DNA of 55,010 bases from Paracoccaceae bacterium. GTDB taxonomy: Bacteria > Pseudomonadota > Alphaproteobacteria > Rhodobacterales > Rhodobacteraceae. Where the stretch lies: positions 1-55,010 of the forward strand of contig PAQV01000029.1 of the NCBI GenBank assembly GCA_002709405.1, given 5' to 3'. The notes beneath the pieces were generated by a model. The model saw only the letters and a program-made list of their open reading frames with translations. It was not told the DNA's origin and made no database searches. Both the position numbers and the translations under genes were made by a program. The first letter of the stretch is position 1. Each line of letters opens with the position of its first letter. Positions 1-8,159 of this stretch are shown here, one piece after another.

Positions 1-326
1 CCCATCGAGGCCGCCTGCCCGATCACCAGGGTCGAACATTTCGGCCGGATGTACTGCATTGTGTCGTAAATCGACAGGCCGCTGGTCACCACGCCGCCGG
101 GGCTGTTGATGTAGATCGAGATCTCCTTCGACGGGTTTTCCGCTTCCAGGTGCAGCAGCTGGGCCACGATCAGGTGGCTCATGCCGTCGTGGATCGGGCC
201 GTTGATGAAGATGATCCGCTCCTTCAGCAGGCGCGAGAAGATGTCATAGGCCCGTTCGCCCCGGCTGGTCTGTTCGACGACCATCGGGACAAGGGTGTTC
301 ATGTAGGTATCAATGGGATCGCGCAT
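1..326 (-). CDS. clpP: ATP-dependent Clp protease proteolytic subunit ClpP (partial, 3' end outside window)
   Basis: N-terminal 108 residues of ClpP, the serine peptidase of the cytoplasmic ClpAP/ClpXP proteases. The protein opens with [19 protein letters not shown] and continues through [26 protein letters not shown] and IGQAASMG, which are hallmark ClpP stretches; the GQAASMG block carrying the nucleophilic serine lies right at the window edge. The catalytic His and Asp would be encoded outside the window. The ATG at 324-326 gives the usual alphaproteobacterial ClpP N-terminus. The gene is transcribed leftward, away from the ArsR gene, so 327-487 holds both promoters. Confidence 0.95.
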   Translation of the reverse strand, partial: MRDPIDTYMNTLVPMVVEQTSRGERAYDIFSRLLKERIIFINGPIHDGMSHLIVAQLLHLEAENPSKEISIYINSPGGVVTSGLSIYDTMQYIRPKCSTLVIGQAASM

Positions 327-428
327 GTCGGAAATGGCCTGCTTTGATTGTGGCGGGGGAAACCCGTTTGACTTCAGGGGATGTTAGTCACCGGTTCCGG
401 GGGCTTCAAGGGCCAGTTCGGCTTGAGG

Positions 429-457
429 TTGACTTTTTGTAAGCCTAAGCTTACCGT
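429..457 (+). promoter_or_regulatory. Sigma70-type promoter for the arsR-like gene
   Basis: TTGACT (429-434), a 17-base spacer and TACCGT (452-457) form a good housekeeping promoter about 30 bases upstream of the regulator's ATG at 488. The spacer and -10 hexamer are occupied by the palindromes at 439-471, the geometry expected of an autorepressed ArsR-family gene. This is read from sequence only; the transcription start is not mapped. Confidence 0.6.
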
Positions 458-471
458 AAGCCATGACTTAC
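439..471. promoter_or_regulatory. Tandem palindromic operators, probable autoregulatory sites
   Basis: Two inverted repeats lie one helical turn and a half apart: GTAAGC-CTAA-GCTTAC (439-454, perfect 6-base arms) and GTAAG-CCATGA-CTTAC (456-471, perfect 5-base arms). They share GTAAG/CTTAC half sites and overlap the -10 and start region of the promoter at 429-457. The regulator encoded at 488 is the obvious ligand; that assignment is inference. Confidence 0.6.
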
Positions 472-487
472 GCAAAACGCACACCCA

Positions 488-817
488 ATGGGTGACGTCA
501 GCAAGCCCGAGGCCATACTCGCCGCGCTGGCCGATCCGACCCGCCGCGCCATCGTGACGCGGCTGCGTCCCGGCGCCCTGTCGGTCGGCGCCCTGGCCGA
601 TGGCTTGCCCGTGTCCCGGCCGGCCGTGTCGCAACACCTGCGGGTGCTGTGCGATGCCGGGCTGCTGGACGTGCACAAATCCGGCACCCGCCGGCTTTAT
701 CAATTGTCGCCCGGCGGAGTGCAGGCGCTCAGGACCTATCTCGACGGTCTCTGGGACGATGCGCTGGCCGGGTTCCTCACCGCCGCGAAATCCTCCCCCT
801 CCGCGAAAGGAGACTGA
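488..817 (+). CDS. ArsR-family winged-helix transcriptional regulator
   Basis: A 109-residue protein with one winged HTH domain: ILAALADPTRRAIVTRLRPG (helices 1-2) then PVSRPAVSQHLRVLCDAGLLDVHKSGTRRLYQLSP (recognition helix and wing), typical of the ArsR/SmtB fold. The metal-binding CxC motif of classical ArsR is absent, so it probably belongs to the non-metal group that is coupled to SRPBCC/AHSA1 genes. Its stop is followed after three bases by the SRPBCC gene, making a two-gene operon. Tandem palindromes overlap its promoter, suggesting autoregulation. The inducer is unknown. Confidence 0.85.
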   Translation: MGDVSKPEAILAALADPTRRAIVTRLRPGALSVGALADGLPVSRPAVSQHLRVLCDAGLLDVHKSGTRRLYQLSPGGVQALRTYLDGLWDDALAGFLTAAKSSPSAKGD

Positions 818-820
818 CCC

Positions 821-1291
821 ATGCCCAAGGATATCACCCCGGTCGAAAAGACCCTTTTGGTGCCCTTGCACCCCGATGCCGCCTTTGACCTCTTTACCGC
901 GGGCATGGCCGCGTGGTGGCCGCTCGACAGCCATTCGATGACCGCCCAGACCGCCGGTGGCGCGGCTGAGGACGTGACCGTCGAACCCTTCGAGGGCGGC
1001 CGGATCTACGAAACCATGCCCAATGGCGCCACCTCCGACTGGGCCACGATCACCGACTGGACGCCCGGTGCCCGCCTGGCCTTCGACTGGTACGTCGGGC
1101 GCGATCCGTCGCAGGCCACCCAGGTGTCGGTCACCTTCCTGCCCGAGGGCAACGGCACCCGGGTCGAGCTTGTCCACGACGGGTTCGACCGCCTGCCCGA
1201 CGGCGCGCAGATGCGCGGCAATTACCACATGGGCTGGGACATGGTGCTGGGCGCCCGCTACGGCGGCGCGGCCCGGGCCCGCGCGGCCTGA
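821..1291 (+). CDS. SRPBCC / AHSA1-like domain protein
   Basis: A 156-residue protein resembling the SRPBCC fold (AHSA1 / polyketide cyclase-like): an N-terminal strand with VEKTLLVPLHPDAAFDLFT, a helix with a tryptophan-rich GMAAWWPLDSHS, then GGRIYETMPNGATSDWATITDWTPGARLAFDWYVG and a C-terminal helix HDGFDRLP...YHMGWDMVLG. These proteins bind small hydrophobic ligands in a deep cavity; no catalytic residue can be named. A ribosome-binding site (AAAGGAGA) precedes the ATG at 821, inside the 3' end of the ArsR gene. ArsR-AHSA1 pairs are common, with the regulator controlling its partner. The stop is one base from the convergent permease stop. Confidence 0.75.
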   Translation: MPKDITPVEKTLLVPLHPDAAFDLFTAGMAAWWPLDSHSMTAQTAGGAAEDVTVEPFEGGRIYETMPNGATSDWATITDWTPGARLAFDWYVGRDPSQATQVSVTFLPEGNGTRVELVHDGFDRLPDGAQMRGNYHMGWDMVLGARYGGAARARAA

Positions 1292-1292
1292 G

Positions 1293-2219
1293 CTAGCGGT
1301 CCTGCCGGATATACGCGCGCCCCAGGAACCCCGGCTCGGCCTGGCGGGCGCGTTTGGACAGGGCCATCAGCACCAGCACGCCGATCGTCAGCGCATAGGG
1401 CAGCATCGACAGCAGGTAGACGGGCACCTCGACGCCCATGGCCTGAAGCCGCGGGATCAACGCCTCGGCCCCGCCGAACAGCACCGCCCCGCCGATCGCC
1501 CGGATCGGAGACCATTGCGCAAAGACCACCAAAGCCAGCGCGATCCAGCCGCGTCCGGCCACCATGCCCTCGGTCCAGATGTTGGACCCGCCCACCGACA
1601 GGTACGCCCCGGCCAGCCCAATCAGCAGGCTACCCACGGCCACCGCCCCGAACTGGTAGAGCTGCACATCGACCCCGCTGGCATCCGCCGTGGCCGGGTC
1701 TTCTCCGACCGCGCGCAGGCGCAGCCCGGCCCGCGTGCGCATTAGCCACAGGGCCATGAGCCCGGCCAGGATCAGCGTCAGGTAGACCACCGCGTCCTGC
1801 TGAAACAGCATGCGCCCGACCACCGGCAGAGCGGCCCAATCCCCGCCCCAGGTCATGTTTTCCAGCCCCGGGAACGGCTTGTGCGACGCCCCGCGCCCCA
1901 GCGCGGCCGAGGCCCCCAGCGCTATCGCCGCCAGTGCCAGCCCGGCGGAAATTTGCGGCGCCCGGAAGACGATCACCGCGACCATGAAGGGCAGCGACAC
2001 GGCCAGACCGCCCAGGGCACCCGCCCCCATCGCCGCCCAGGGGCTCCAGCCCGCCAGCGACATCGCCGCGCCCACCATGGCGCCCAGGGCCATCACGCCC
2101 TCGACGCCCAGGTTCAGCACGCCCGCCCGTTCACACAAAAGCAACCCCAGCGCGGCCAGCAACAGGGGCGCCATGAAGCCCGGCATCGCCCCCAGCCACG
2201 CGGTCACGGCAATCGTCAT
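1293..2219 (-). CDS. ABC transporter permease (BMP/nucleoside type), second permease
   Basis: A 308-residue integral membrane protein of the BPD_transp_2 family, which includes RbsC-, BmpC- and NupQ-like permeases. About eight to ten hydrophobic segments are visible, for example GAMPGFMAPLLLAALGLLLC near the start and LSMLPYALTIGVLVLMALS near the end. The sequence ERAGVLNLGVEGVMALGAMVG (about residues 30-50) is characteristic of the YufQ/NupQ-type permease. It is the last gene of the operon and overlaps the upstream permease by four bases (ATGA), indicating translational coupling. Substrates of this transporter class are typically purine nucleosides or related compounds; the actual substrate here is not evident. 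Confidence 0.9.
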   Translation of the reverse strand: MTIAVTAWLGAMPGFMAPLLLAALGLLLCERAGVLNLGVEGVMALGAMVGAAMSLAGWSPWAAMGAGALGGLAVSLPFMVAVIVFRAPQISAGLALAAIALGASAALGRGASHKPFPGLENMTWGGDWAALPVVGRMLFQQDAVVYLTLILAGLMALWLMRTRAGLRLRAVGEDPATADASGVDVQLYQFGAVAVGSLLIGLAGAYLSVGGSNIWTEGMVAGRGWIALALVVFAQWSPIRAIGGAVLFGGAEALIPRLQAMGVEVPVYLLSMLPYALTIGVLVLMALSKRARQAEPGFLGRAYIRQDR

Positions 2220-3280
2220 GCCAGCCCCCGTCGCGCGAACCGCACCCGGTAGGTTGTCACGAAGGTCCCGGTCACAAGGGCCAGCAGGATGACGCCCTGG
2301 GCCACCAGCACGATGCCCTCGGACACCCCGTAGAATACCTTCAACGAGGCCCCGGCCACGTTCAGCCCGGCGATGAACACCGCCCAGACCGGGATCCAGG
2401 CCGGCGTGTTGCGCGCCAGCGCCGCGATGACGATGCCGTTGAACGTCATGTTCAGACCCACCGCCTGGGTCAGGCGGAACTCGGTCCCCGCCACGATCAC
2501 GCCCCCGGCCAGCCCCGCCATCGCCCCGCCGGCCAGCACCGACACCAACAGCACCCGCAATGCCGGAAAGCCAAGGGCCAGCGCGGCCCGCGGGTTGTCA
2601 CCCACGAAACGCGCGGCGAAGCCAAAGCGCGTGGCGCCCAGCGTCAGCGCGGCCACCGCCACGGCCACCAAGGCCAGCGCCACCCCCGCGTTCACGTCGC
2701 CCCAGCCGAACCGGGCCAGCCGTTCGGCATCGTCGAAGACCGGCGAGGTCGGGAAGTTGAAGGTCGGATCCCCGAACGCCCCGAACAGCAGATGCTGCAA
2801 CAGCAGGTAGGCGATGTTCGACATCAAGAGCGTCACGATCACCTCCGACACGCCCAGCCATGTCTTGAGCAACACCGACGGCAGGATCCACAAGGCTCCG
2901 CCCACCATCGCCGCCACCATCATCAGCGGCAGGCGCAGCGGCCCGCCGATATCATACAGCGCCACCGCCGTCGCACAGATCGCGCCCAGCCACAGCTGGC
3001 CCTCGATCCCGATGTTCCAGAACTTCAGGCGCAGGCAGAGGGCCGCGGCCAGGGCTCCGAACATCATCGGCGTCGCCATCGTCACCGTCCGCGCCAACCC
3101 GGCCGGCGACAGGAAGACCTGGACCACCAGTTCCTCGAACAGGGCCTTCGTCGGCACCCCCGCCGCCACCAGCACCGCAAGCGACAAGGCCACGCCCAAG
3201 GCCAAGGCACCGACAAAGCTCGCCGCGTTCAGCACCGGGCCCGCGCCGGACCGGCGCTCCAGGGTCACCGACTCAAGCAT
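2216..3280 (-). CDS. ABC transporter permease (BMP/nucleoside type), first permease
   Basis: A 354-residue BPD_transp_2 permease like YufP/NupP. It has a long N-terminal region, a first membrane span (VGALALGVALSLAVLVAAGV) and the family block LCLRLKFWNIGIEGQLWLGAI, corresponding to the NLG-EG motif of the partner permease. Further helices follow to the basic C-terminus TYRVRFARRGLA. The ATG at 3278-3280 lies inside the 3' end of the ATPase gene (8-base overlap), and the stop overlaps the next permease, so the transporter genes are tightly coupled. It would form the membrane heterodimer with the product of 1293-2219. Confidence 0.9.
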   Translation of the reverse strand: MLESVTLERRSGAGPVLNAASFVGALALGVALSLAVLVAAGVPTKALFEELVVQVFLSPAGLARTVTMATPMMFGALAAALCLRLKFWNIGIEGQLWLGAICATAVALYDIGGPLRLPLMMVAAMVGGALWILPSVLLKTWLGVSEVIVTLLMSNIAYLLLQHLLFGAFGDPTFNFPTSPVFDDAERLARFGWGDVNAGVALALVAVAVAALTLGATRFGFAARFVGDNPRAALALGFPALRVLLVSVLAGGAMAGLAGGVIVAGTEFRLTQAVGLNMTFNGIVIAALARNTPAWIPVWAVFIAGLNVAGASLKVFYGVSEGIVLVAQGVILLALVTGTFVTTYRVRFARRGLA

Positions 3281-4817
3281 GGCCCAGCATCAAGTCCCCG
3301 ATCTGCGCCCGGTCGGGTCGCCCGTCCGCCGTCGAAGCGATCCGCCCGCGGCTGATGACGGAAATGCGGTCCGACAGGGCCAGGATTTCTTCCAGGTCCT
3401 CCGAGATCAACAGAACCCCCGCGCCCCGCGACGCCGCCTCGATCAGGCGATCGTGCACATAGGCACAGGCGGCCACGTCCAGCCCGCGCGTCGGCGAATG
3501 CGCGATGATCAGCCGCGCGTCGCCGTCGATCTCGCGCGCCAGAATCACCTTTTGTGCATTGCCGCCCGACAACAGGCGCACCGGGCGGCGCGCGCCACCG
3601 GACGCCCCAGCAATGCCGAACGCCTCGATCAGGGATCCGGCATGGGCCCGGATCCGTCCGGGCCAGACAAGACCCCGGCCAAGAGCCCCCGTCCGAACCG
3701 CCGTCGCGGCCAGGTTGTCGGCCAGCGTCACGTTCGACGCCAGCGCATCGGCGCTGCGGTCCGCCGGGATATAGCGCATGCCCACCCCGCGCCGGGCCGC
3801 CACCGACGCCGCCTTCAGGTCATGGCCCTCCAGCACGACCCGGCCGTCCGCCAGCGGGCGCATCCCAAGAACAGCCTCGGCCAGCTCGCGTTGGCCGTTG
3901 CCGCCCACGCCGGCGAGCCCGTGAATCTCACCAGCGCGCACCGTCAGATTGGCCCCGGAGACGAAGGTAGCCCCGCCATCCATGACCGTTGCACCAGACA
4001 CACTCAGCAGATCGGCCCCCGACCGGGCGCCGGCCCTTTTTGTCACGGCCACATCCTGACCGCCGATCATCGCCGAGGACAGGTCATCCCGCGTGACGTC
4101 CTCGACCGCCCGGTTCGCCAGCACCATCCGCCCGCGCCGCAACACCGAAACCCGATCGCCGGCAGATATAACCTCGCGCAGTTTATGAGTGATGAAGATG
4201 ATCGCATGGCCCTGAGCCGCCAGATCGCGAACCAGGCTCAACAGGCCATCCGCTTCGGCATCGGTCAGGACGGCGGTGGGTTCGTCCAGGACCAGGATCC
4301 GCGCGCCCAGCAACAGGGTCTTCAGGATCTCGATCCGCTGCTGTTCGGCCACCGACAGCCGCGCCACGGGCACGTCCAGCGCCACGTCCAGACCGGACCG
4401 GATCACCAGTTCCGATATCTGCGCATCGACCGTCGCCCGGGGCGGCACCACCGGCAGGCCCGAGGCCGCAAGGTGCAGATTCTCGCGCCCCGTGAAGGGC
4501 TGCACCAGCTTGAAATGCTGGTGCACCATGCCGATCCCAAGGGCCACTGCCGCCGCCGGGCCGGACACCGAAACCGGCGCTCCGTCGATCTCGATCCGGC
4601 CCGCGTCGGCGGTATAGATCCCCGACAGGATGTTCATAAGCGTCGACTTGCCCGCGCCGTTCTCGCCCAGAAGGGCATGGACCTCTCCGGCCGCAAGATC
4701 GAAGTCGACCGCGTCCAACACCTTGTGATCGCTAAAGGATTTCGACGCCCCGCCGATCCGGAGCGCCAAGATCGGGCCGGCTTCGGCCCGCCCGACAGTT
4801 TTTACAGTATCTGTCAA
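3273..4817 (-). CDS. ABC transporter ATP-binding protein with two nucleotide-binding domains (BMP/nucleoside type)
   Basis: A 514-residue protein with two fused ABC ATPase domains, as in RbsA/NupO. Domain 1 has Walker A GENGAGKST (about residues 52-60), signature LSVAEQQRIEILK and Walker B ILVLDEPTAVLTDAE. Domain 2 has a degenerate Walker A-like GVGGNGQRELAEAVLG, signature LSGGNAQKVILAREI and a Walker B region in which the usual glutamate is replaced (LIIAHSPTRGLD), so the second site may be weakly catalytic, as is usual for this class. The start is TTG at 4815-4817, four bases after the binding-protein stop; no in-frame ATG fits and no strong ribosome-binding site is seen, so the exact start is uncertain. 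It drives import with the two permeases downstream. Confidence 0.9.
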   Translation of the reverse strand: MTDTVKTVGRAEAGPILALRIGGASKSFSDHKVLDAVDFDLAAGEVHALLGENGAGKSTLMNILSGIYTADAGRIEIDGAPVSVSGPAAAVALGIGMVHQHFKLVQPFTGRENLHLAASGLPVVPPRATVDAQISELVIRSGLDVALDVPVARLSVAEQQRIEILKTLLLGARILVLDEPTAVLTDAEADGLLSLVRDLAAQGHAIIFITHKLREVISAGDRVSVLRRGRMVLANRAVEDVTRDDLSSAMIGGQDVAVTKRAGARSGADLLSVSGATVMDGGATFVSGANLTVRAGEIHGLAGVGGNGQRELAEAVLGMRPLADGRVVLEGHDLKAASVAARRGVGMRYIPADRSADALASNVTLADNLAATAVRTGALGRGLVWPGRIRAHAGSLIEAFGIAGASGGARRPVRLLSGGNAQKVILAREIDGDARLIIAHSPTRGLDVAACAYVHDRLIEAASRGAGVLLISEDLEEILALSDRISVISRGRIASTADGRPDRAQIGDLMLGHA

Positions 4818-4821
4818 AACG

Positions 4822-5922
4822 TCAGTTCAGCGTGCCGGTCACGCCTTTGACGAGGAATTCCATCCCCCAAAGCCCGCCATCGTCCAGGACTTCTCCTTCG
4901 GGCACGACGACGGTTCCGTCCTGGGCCATGACCGGCCCGGCAAAGACCTCGAAGTCGCCGGCTTCGATGGCCGCGGCGGTGTCCGCGATCTGCGCGGCGA
5001 CATCCGCAGGCACGTCATCGGACAGCGGGGTCAGGCCCACGGTGCCGTCGGCCATGCCCGGGAACGCGCCCCATTCCGACGGCGCCCAGCTGCCGTCCTG
5101 GATCGCGGCCAGCGTCGGCAACAGGTACTTGTCCCAGTGGAACACGACCGAGGTCAGGTGGCCTTCGGGCGCGTGCTGCGACATGTCCAGCTGGAAGCCA
5201 ACCGACTTGGCCCCCGCCTTTTCGGCGGCGATGAAGGGCGCGGCCGAGGACAGGTTGTTGCCGATCACGTCGATCCCCTGGTCCAGCATGGCCTGCGCGA
5301 CCTCGCCTTCCTTGACCGGATCCCACCATGAATTGGTATAGACGACGGTTGTCTCGATCTCGGGATTGATCGCCTGGGCGCCCAGGGCAAAGGCGTTGAC
5401 ATCCCAGTTCACGACGCCCACCGGGAAGCCCGCGACGATCCCGATCTTGCCGCTGTCCGACGTCGCCGCTGCCGCCATTCCGGCCAGGTACCAGCCCTGG
5501 TAGGTGCGCGTGTAGAACCCTTCAAGGTTGGCGGCGTTGGTCGCGCCAGAGGCATTCACGAAGGCCACGTCGGGATGCAGTTGCGCGGCCTCCAGGATGC
5601 CCTCGGAATACCCATAGCCCGTCCCCACGATGACATTAAATCCACGCGAAACAAAGAGATCCACGGCGTTCTTCAAGGCCGTTGCCTCTTCGGGCACGCT
5701 TTCGACAACGGCGATGTCCAAGCCCAGCTCATCGGCCACCAGAAGGCGCGCGTCGTCGAGGGCTTCGTTCCAGCCGCCGTCCCGCGCGGTCGCGGCGTAG
5801 ATGAAGGCGACCTTCGGCTCACCGTCGATTTCAAAGGCCGATACCGGCAGAGCGCCGGTCAGGCCAACGGCGAAGCCCGCGGCCATCAGGGCGCGGCGGG
5901 TCGGTCCGAAAGAATGGGTCAT
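4822..5922 (-). CDS. BMP-family ABC transporter substrate-binding lipoprotein-like protein
   Basis: A 366-residue periplasmic binding protein of the BMP/PnrA (Med) family. The N-terminus MTHSFGPTRRALMAAGFAVG followed by LTGALPVSAFE is a signal peptide with a twin-arginine-like RRALMAA; no lipobox cysteine is seen. The mature part opens with PKVAFIYAATARDGGWNEAL, the family's first strand and substrate-contact region, and includes VIVGTGYGYSEGILEAA and GKIGIVAGFPVGVVNWDVNAF. I chose the ATG at 5922 because AGGAGA precedes it; an upstream in-frame start at 5961 would add 13 residues before the signal peptide. It sits between the oxygenase gene and the ATPase gene. BMP proteins usually bind nucleosides or purines. 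Confidence 0.9.
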   Translation of the reverse strand: MTHSFGPTRRALMAAGFAVGLTGALPVSAFEIDGEPKVAFIYAATARDGGWNEALDDARLLVADELGLDIAVVESVPEEATALKNAVDLFVSRGFNVIVGTGYGYSEGILEAAQLHPDVAFVNASGATNAANLEGFYTRTYQGWYLAGMAAAATSDSGKIGIVAGFPVGVVNWDVNAFALGAQAINPEIETTVVYTNSWWDPVKEGEVAQAMLDQGIDVIGNNLSSAAPFIAAEKAGAKSVGFQLDMSQHAPEGHLTSVVFHWDKYLLPTLAAIQDGSWAPSEWGAFPGMADGTVGLTPLSDDVPADVAAQIADTAAAIEAGDFEVFAGPVMAQDGTVVVPEGEVLDDGGLWGMEFLVKGVTGTLN

Positions 5923-5963
5923 GCGGGTGGTCTCCTGTTGGGTCGTCAAATGGCGTGCCACGG

Positions 5964-7007
5964 TTAGTCCGTCGCTTCGCCGATGCGGTGGGCATAGGTG
6001 GCGTCAAACCGGCTCCTGACATAGTCCCCACAGGTGATCGGCTTGTATTTCGCAGGGTTTTCAGGGCCTTGGCAGGTCGTCAGGACCTCTACCACTTCCT
6101 GACTGTTGACACCGAAGAAGAACGGGATCGAATAGCGCTCCTTGCCCGTCTGGTTGATCGCCCGGTGCACGGTCGACTGGAAGTAATCGTTGGTCCAGCG
6201 CGCCATCAGGTCGCCCACGTTGACGATGAACGCCCCCGGAATGGGCGGCGCCTGGATCCAGTCTCCGGCCGAGTTCAGCACCTGCAGCGCCGGCTTTTCA
6301 TCGGTGCACAGAATGGTGAAGCACTCGTAGTCGGAATGCGCCCCGATGCCGATCTGCTTCTCTCCCGATGCCGCATTCTGGTCGGGGTAATGCAGCACCC
6401 GCATGTGGGCCATCGGCTTGGTGATCTTGTCCAGGAAGAAGTCCTCGGGCAGCTCCAGCGCCAGGGCGAAGGCCCGGAATATCTTCTTGCCGACCTCTTG
6501 CGCCGCACCATGGTAGGTGGTCAGTGGCTCGCGGAAATTCTCCAACGAGGGCCACTGGTTAGGCGCATATCCGTAAACCCCGGCCTGAACGTCCGGATCA
6601 TCTTCGCCCAGGTCAAGAGCCAGGTCGAACCCCTCGTGCAGATCGCCATTGTTGTCGGGATCGGTGTTTTCCCCCAGCAAGGGCGTATAGCCCCGCATTG
6701 CATCCGATTTCTCAACCGAAATGGCCTGTTTTTCGTCCATCGGCAGATCGAAGAACCGGTGCGCCGCGTCGAAGGTCGCCTCGATCACGGCCGGGTCCAT
6801 GCCGTGGCCCTTGGCATAGAAGAACCCGACCTCGGTGCAGGCCTTGCGCACGGCATCGCCCACCTTGGCCCGCTCGGCCGGGTCCGCGCTGTCCATCGGG
6901 GCAAAGTCGATCACCGGGATCTCTTCGAATGGCGGCACCTTCGCCTCGGTCCCCGAAGAAAAGAAAGCCCGCGGGCCGTTGCCCGTCTGAATCGTCGTCA
7001 CGGTCAT
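5964..7007 (-). CDS. Isopenicillin N synthase-like 2-oxoglutarate/Fe(II) dioxygenase (operon leader)
   Basis: A 347-residue non-haem iron oxygenase. The N-terminal DIOX_N block IPVIDFAPMDSADPAERAKV...TEVGFFYAKGHGM is followed by the catalytic core with iron ligands H and D in GAHSDYECFTIL, the distal His in VHRAINQTGKERYSIPFFF and the RxS motif that binds 2-oxoglutarate. The start at 7007 gives MTVTTIQTGNGPRAFF and has a G-rich upstream stretch; an in-frame start 57 bases upstream is less likely. It is the first gene of the operon with the BMP transporter, 41 bases before the binding-protein ATG, suggesting it oxidises the imported substrate or a derivative. Its substrate cannot be read from sequence. 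Confidence 0.85.
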   Translation of the reverse strand: MTVTTIQTGNGPRAFFSSGTEAKVPPFEEIPVIDFAPMDSADPAERAKVGDAVRKACTEVGFFYAKGHGMDPAVIEATFDAAHRFFDLPMDEKQAISVEKSDAMRGYTPLLGENTDPDNNGDLHEGFDLALDLGEDDPDVQAGVYGYAPNQWPSLENFREPLTTYHGAAQEVGKKIFRAFALALELPEDFFLDKITKPMAHMRVLHYPDQNAASGEKQIGIGAHSDYECFTILCTDEKPALQVLNSAGDWIQAPPIPGAFIVNVGDLMARWTNDYFQSTVHRAINQTGKERYSIPFFFGVNSQEVVEVLTTCQGPENPAKYKPITCGDYVRSRFDATYAHRIGEATD

Positions 7008-7232
7008 CCCGCACCCCCGTCTGGTCACGCCGGGACCATCCGGCCCGCCCGCAGTCCAAGTCAATCAATGCGGGTGGCCGGCCCGACGGAAGGCCCGCGC
7101 AATCGCCCCCTAATGCGGCGAAGCGCCCACAAAACAGGCAAGCTCAACACCCGCCAGCCCACCGGCGTCAGGTTCCCCGTGCCCGCACCCCCGCTGCGCG
7201 CAAGGATCCGGTCACCAAAGCAGAGGTGAGAC

Positions 7233-8159
7233 ATGACCGACACCGACATCCCCATTCTCGACTGGCGTCGCTTTGCCAGCGGCCAGGATATCAAGGGGTT
7301 CGTGCAGGACCTGGGCCGCGCCTGCCGGGACACCGGGTTCTTTCTGCTGACCGGCCACGGGGTGGCCGACACCCTGATCGGCGACGTCTTTCACCAATCG
7401 GAAACCTTCTTTGCCCAGCCGATGGCGGACAAGGCCCCGCTGGACATCCGCCAATCGCCGCACAATCGCGGCTGGGCCGCCATGGGATCCGAGGCTCTTG
7501 ACGAAAACAGCGGCCAGATGGACCGGAAAGAGGCCTTCAACGTCGGGCTCGACCTGCCCGCCGACGACCCCCGCGTGCTGGCGGCAGAGCCCTTCCGCGG
7601 CGTCAATGTCTGGCCCGACCAGCCCGGGTTCCGCGACACCATGCTGGCCTATTACGACGCGGTCCTGGCGCTTGGCACCGCCCTGCACGCGGCGTTCGAG
7701 TCGGACCTGGACATCGAACCGGGCTTTTTCGCCCCGCATTTCTCGGCCCCCATGGCCACGCTTCGGGTGCTGTCCTATCCCGCCTCGACCGAAGGCATCG
7801 GGGCGGGCGCGCATACGGATTATGGCTCGATCACGCTGCTGATGTGCGACGGCGTGCCCGGCTTGCAGGTCAAACCGCGCGGCAAGGACTGGACAGATGT
7901 GCCCCATGTGCCCGGCGCCTTCGTGGTCAATATCGGCGATTGCCTGGCCCGCTGGTCGAACGACATCTATGTCTCGACTCCCCACCGGGTACTGCCGCCA
8001 CCCCGGCCGCGCCGGTCGATCGCCTTTTTCCTCGACCCCAATCCCGACAGCGTGATCGCCGCGCTGCCCGGCACGGGGGCCCCGAAATACCCCGCGATTA
8101 CCGGCGCCGATTACCTCAGGTCCCGGCTCGACGCGACCTATTCGCCGCTGCCGGCCTGA
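7233..8159 (+). CDS. Isopenicillin N synthase-like 2-oxoglutarate/Fe(II) dioxygenase (divergent paralogue)
   Basis: A 308-residue oxygenase of the same family as the gene at 5964-7007 but clearly divergent. It has the N-terminal IPILDWRRFASGQDIKGFVQ...TGFFLLTGHGV block, iron ligands in GAHTDYGSITLLMCDGVPGLQV, the distal His in STPHRVLPPPRPRRSIAFFLDP and the RxS pair. The ATG at 7233 follows AGAGGTGAGAC. It diverges from the transporter operon across a 225-base region without any repeat or operator I can recognise. It ends inside the convergent znuA gene: the two coding ends overlap by 22 bases. Two oxygenases flanking one importer suggest two oxidation steps on one compound, which is inference. 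Confidence 0.85.
   Translation: MTDTDIPILDWRRFASGQDIKGFVQDLGRACRDTGFFLLTGHGVADTLIGDVFHQSETFFAQPMADKAPLDIRQSPHNRGWAAMGSEALDENSGQMDRKEAFNVGLDLPADDPRVLAAEPFRGVNVWPDQPGFRDTMLAYYDAVLALGTALHAAFESDLDIEPGFFAPHFSAPMATLRVLSYPASTEGIGAGAHTDYGSITLLMCDGVPGLQVKPRGKDWTDVPHVPGAFVVNIGDCLARWSNDIYVSTPHRVLPPPRPRRSIAFFLDPNPDSVIAALPGTGAPKYPAITGADYLRSRLDATYSPLPA

Noticed and set aside
2814-4850. Long plus-strand open frame opposite the ABC transporter genes
   Set aside because: It mirrors the real minus-strand ATPase and permease genes and encodes low-complexity Arg/Pro/His-rich sequence without a recognisable domain; high GC content produces such frames.
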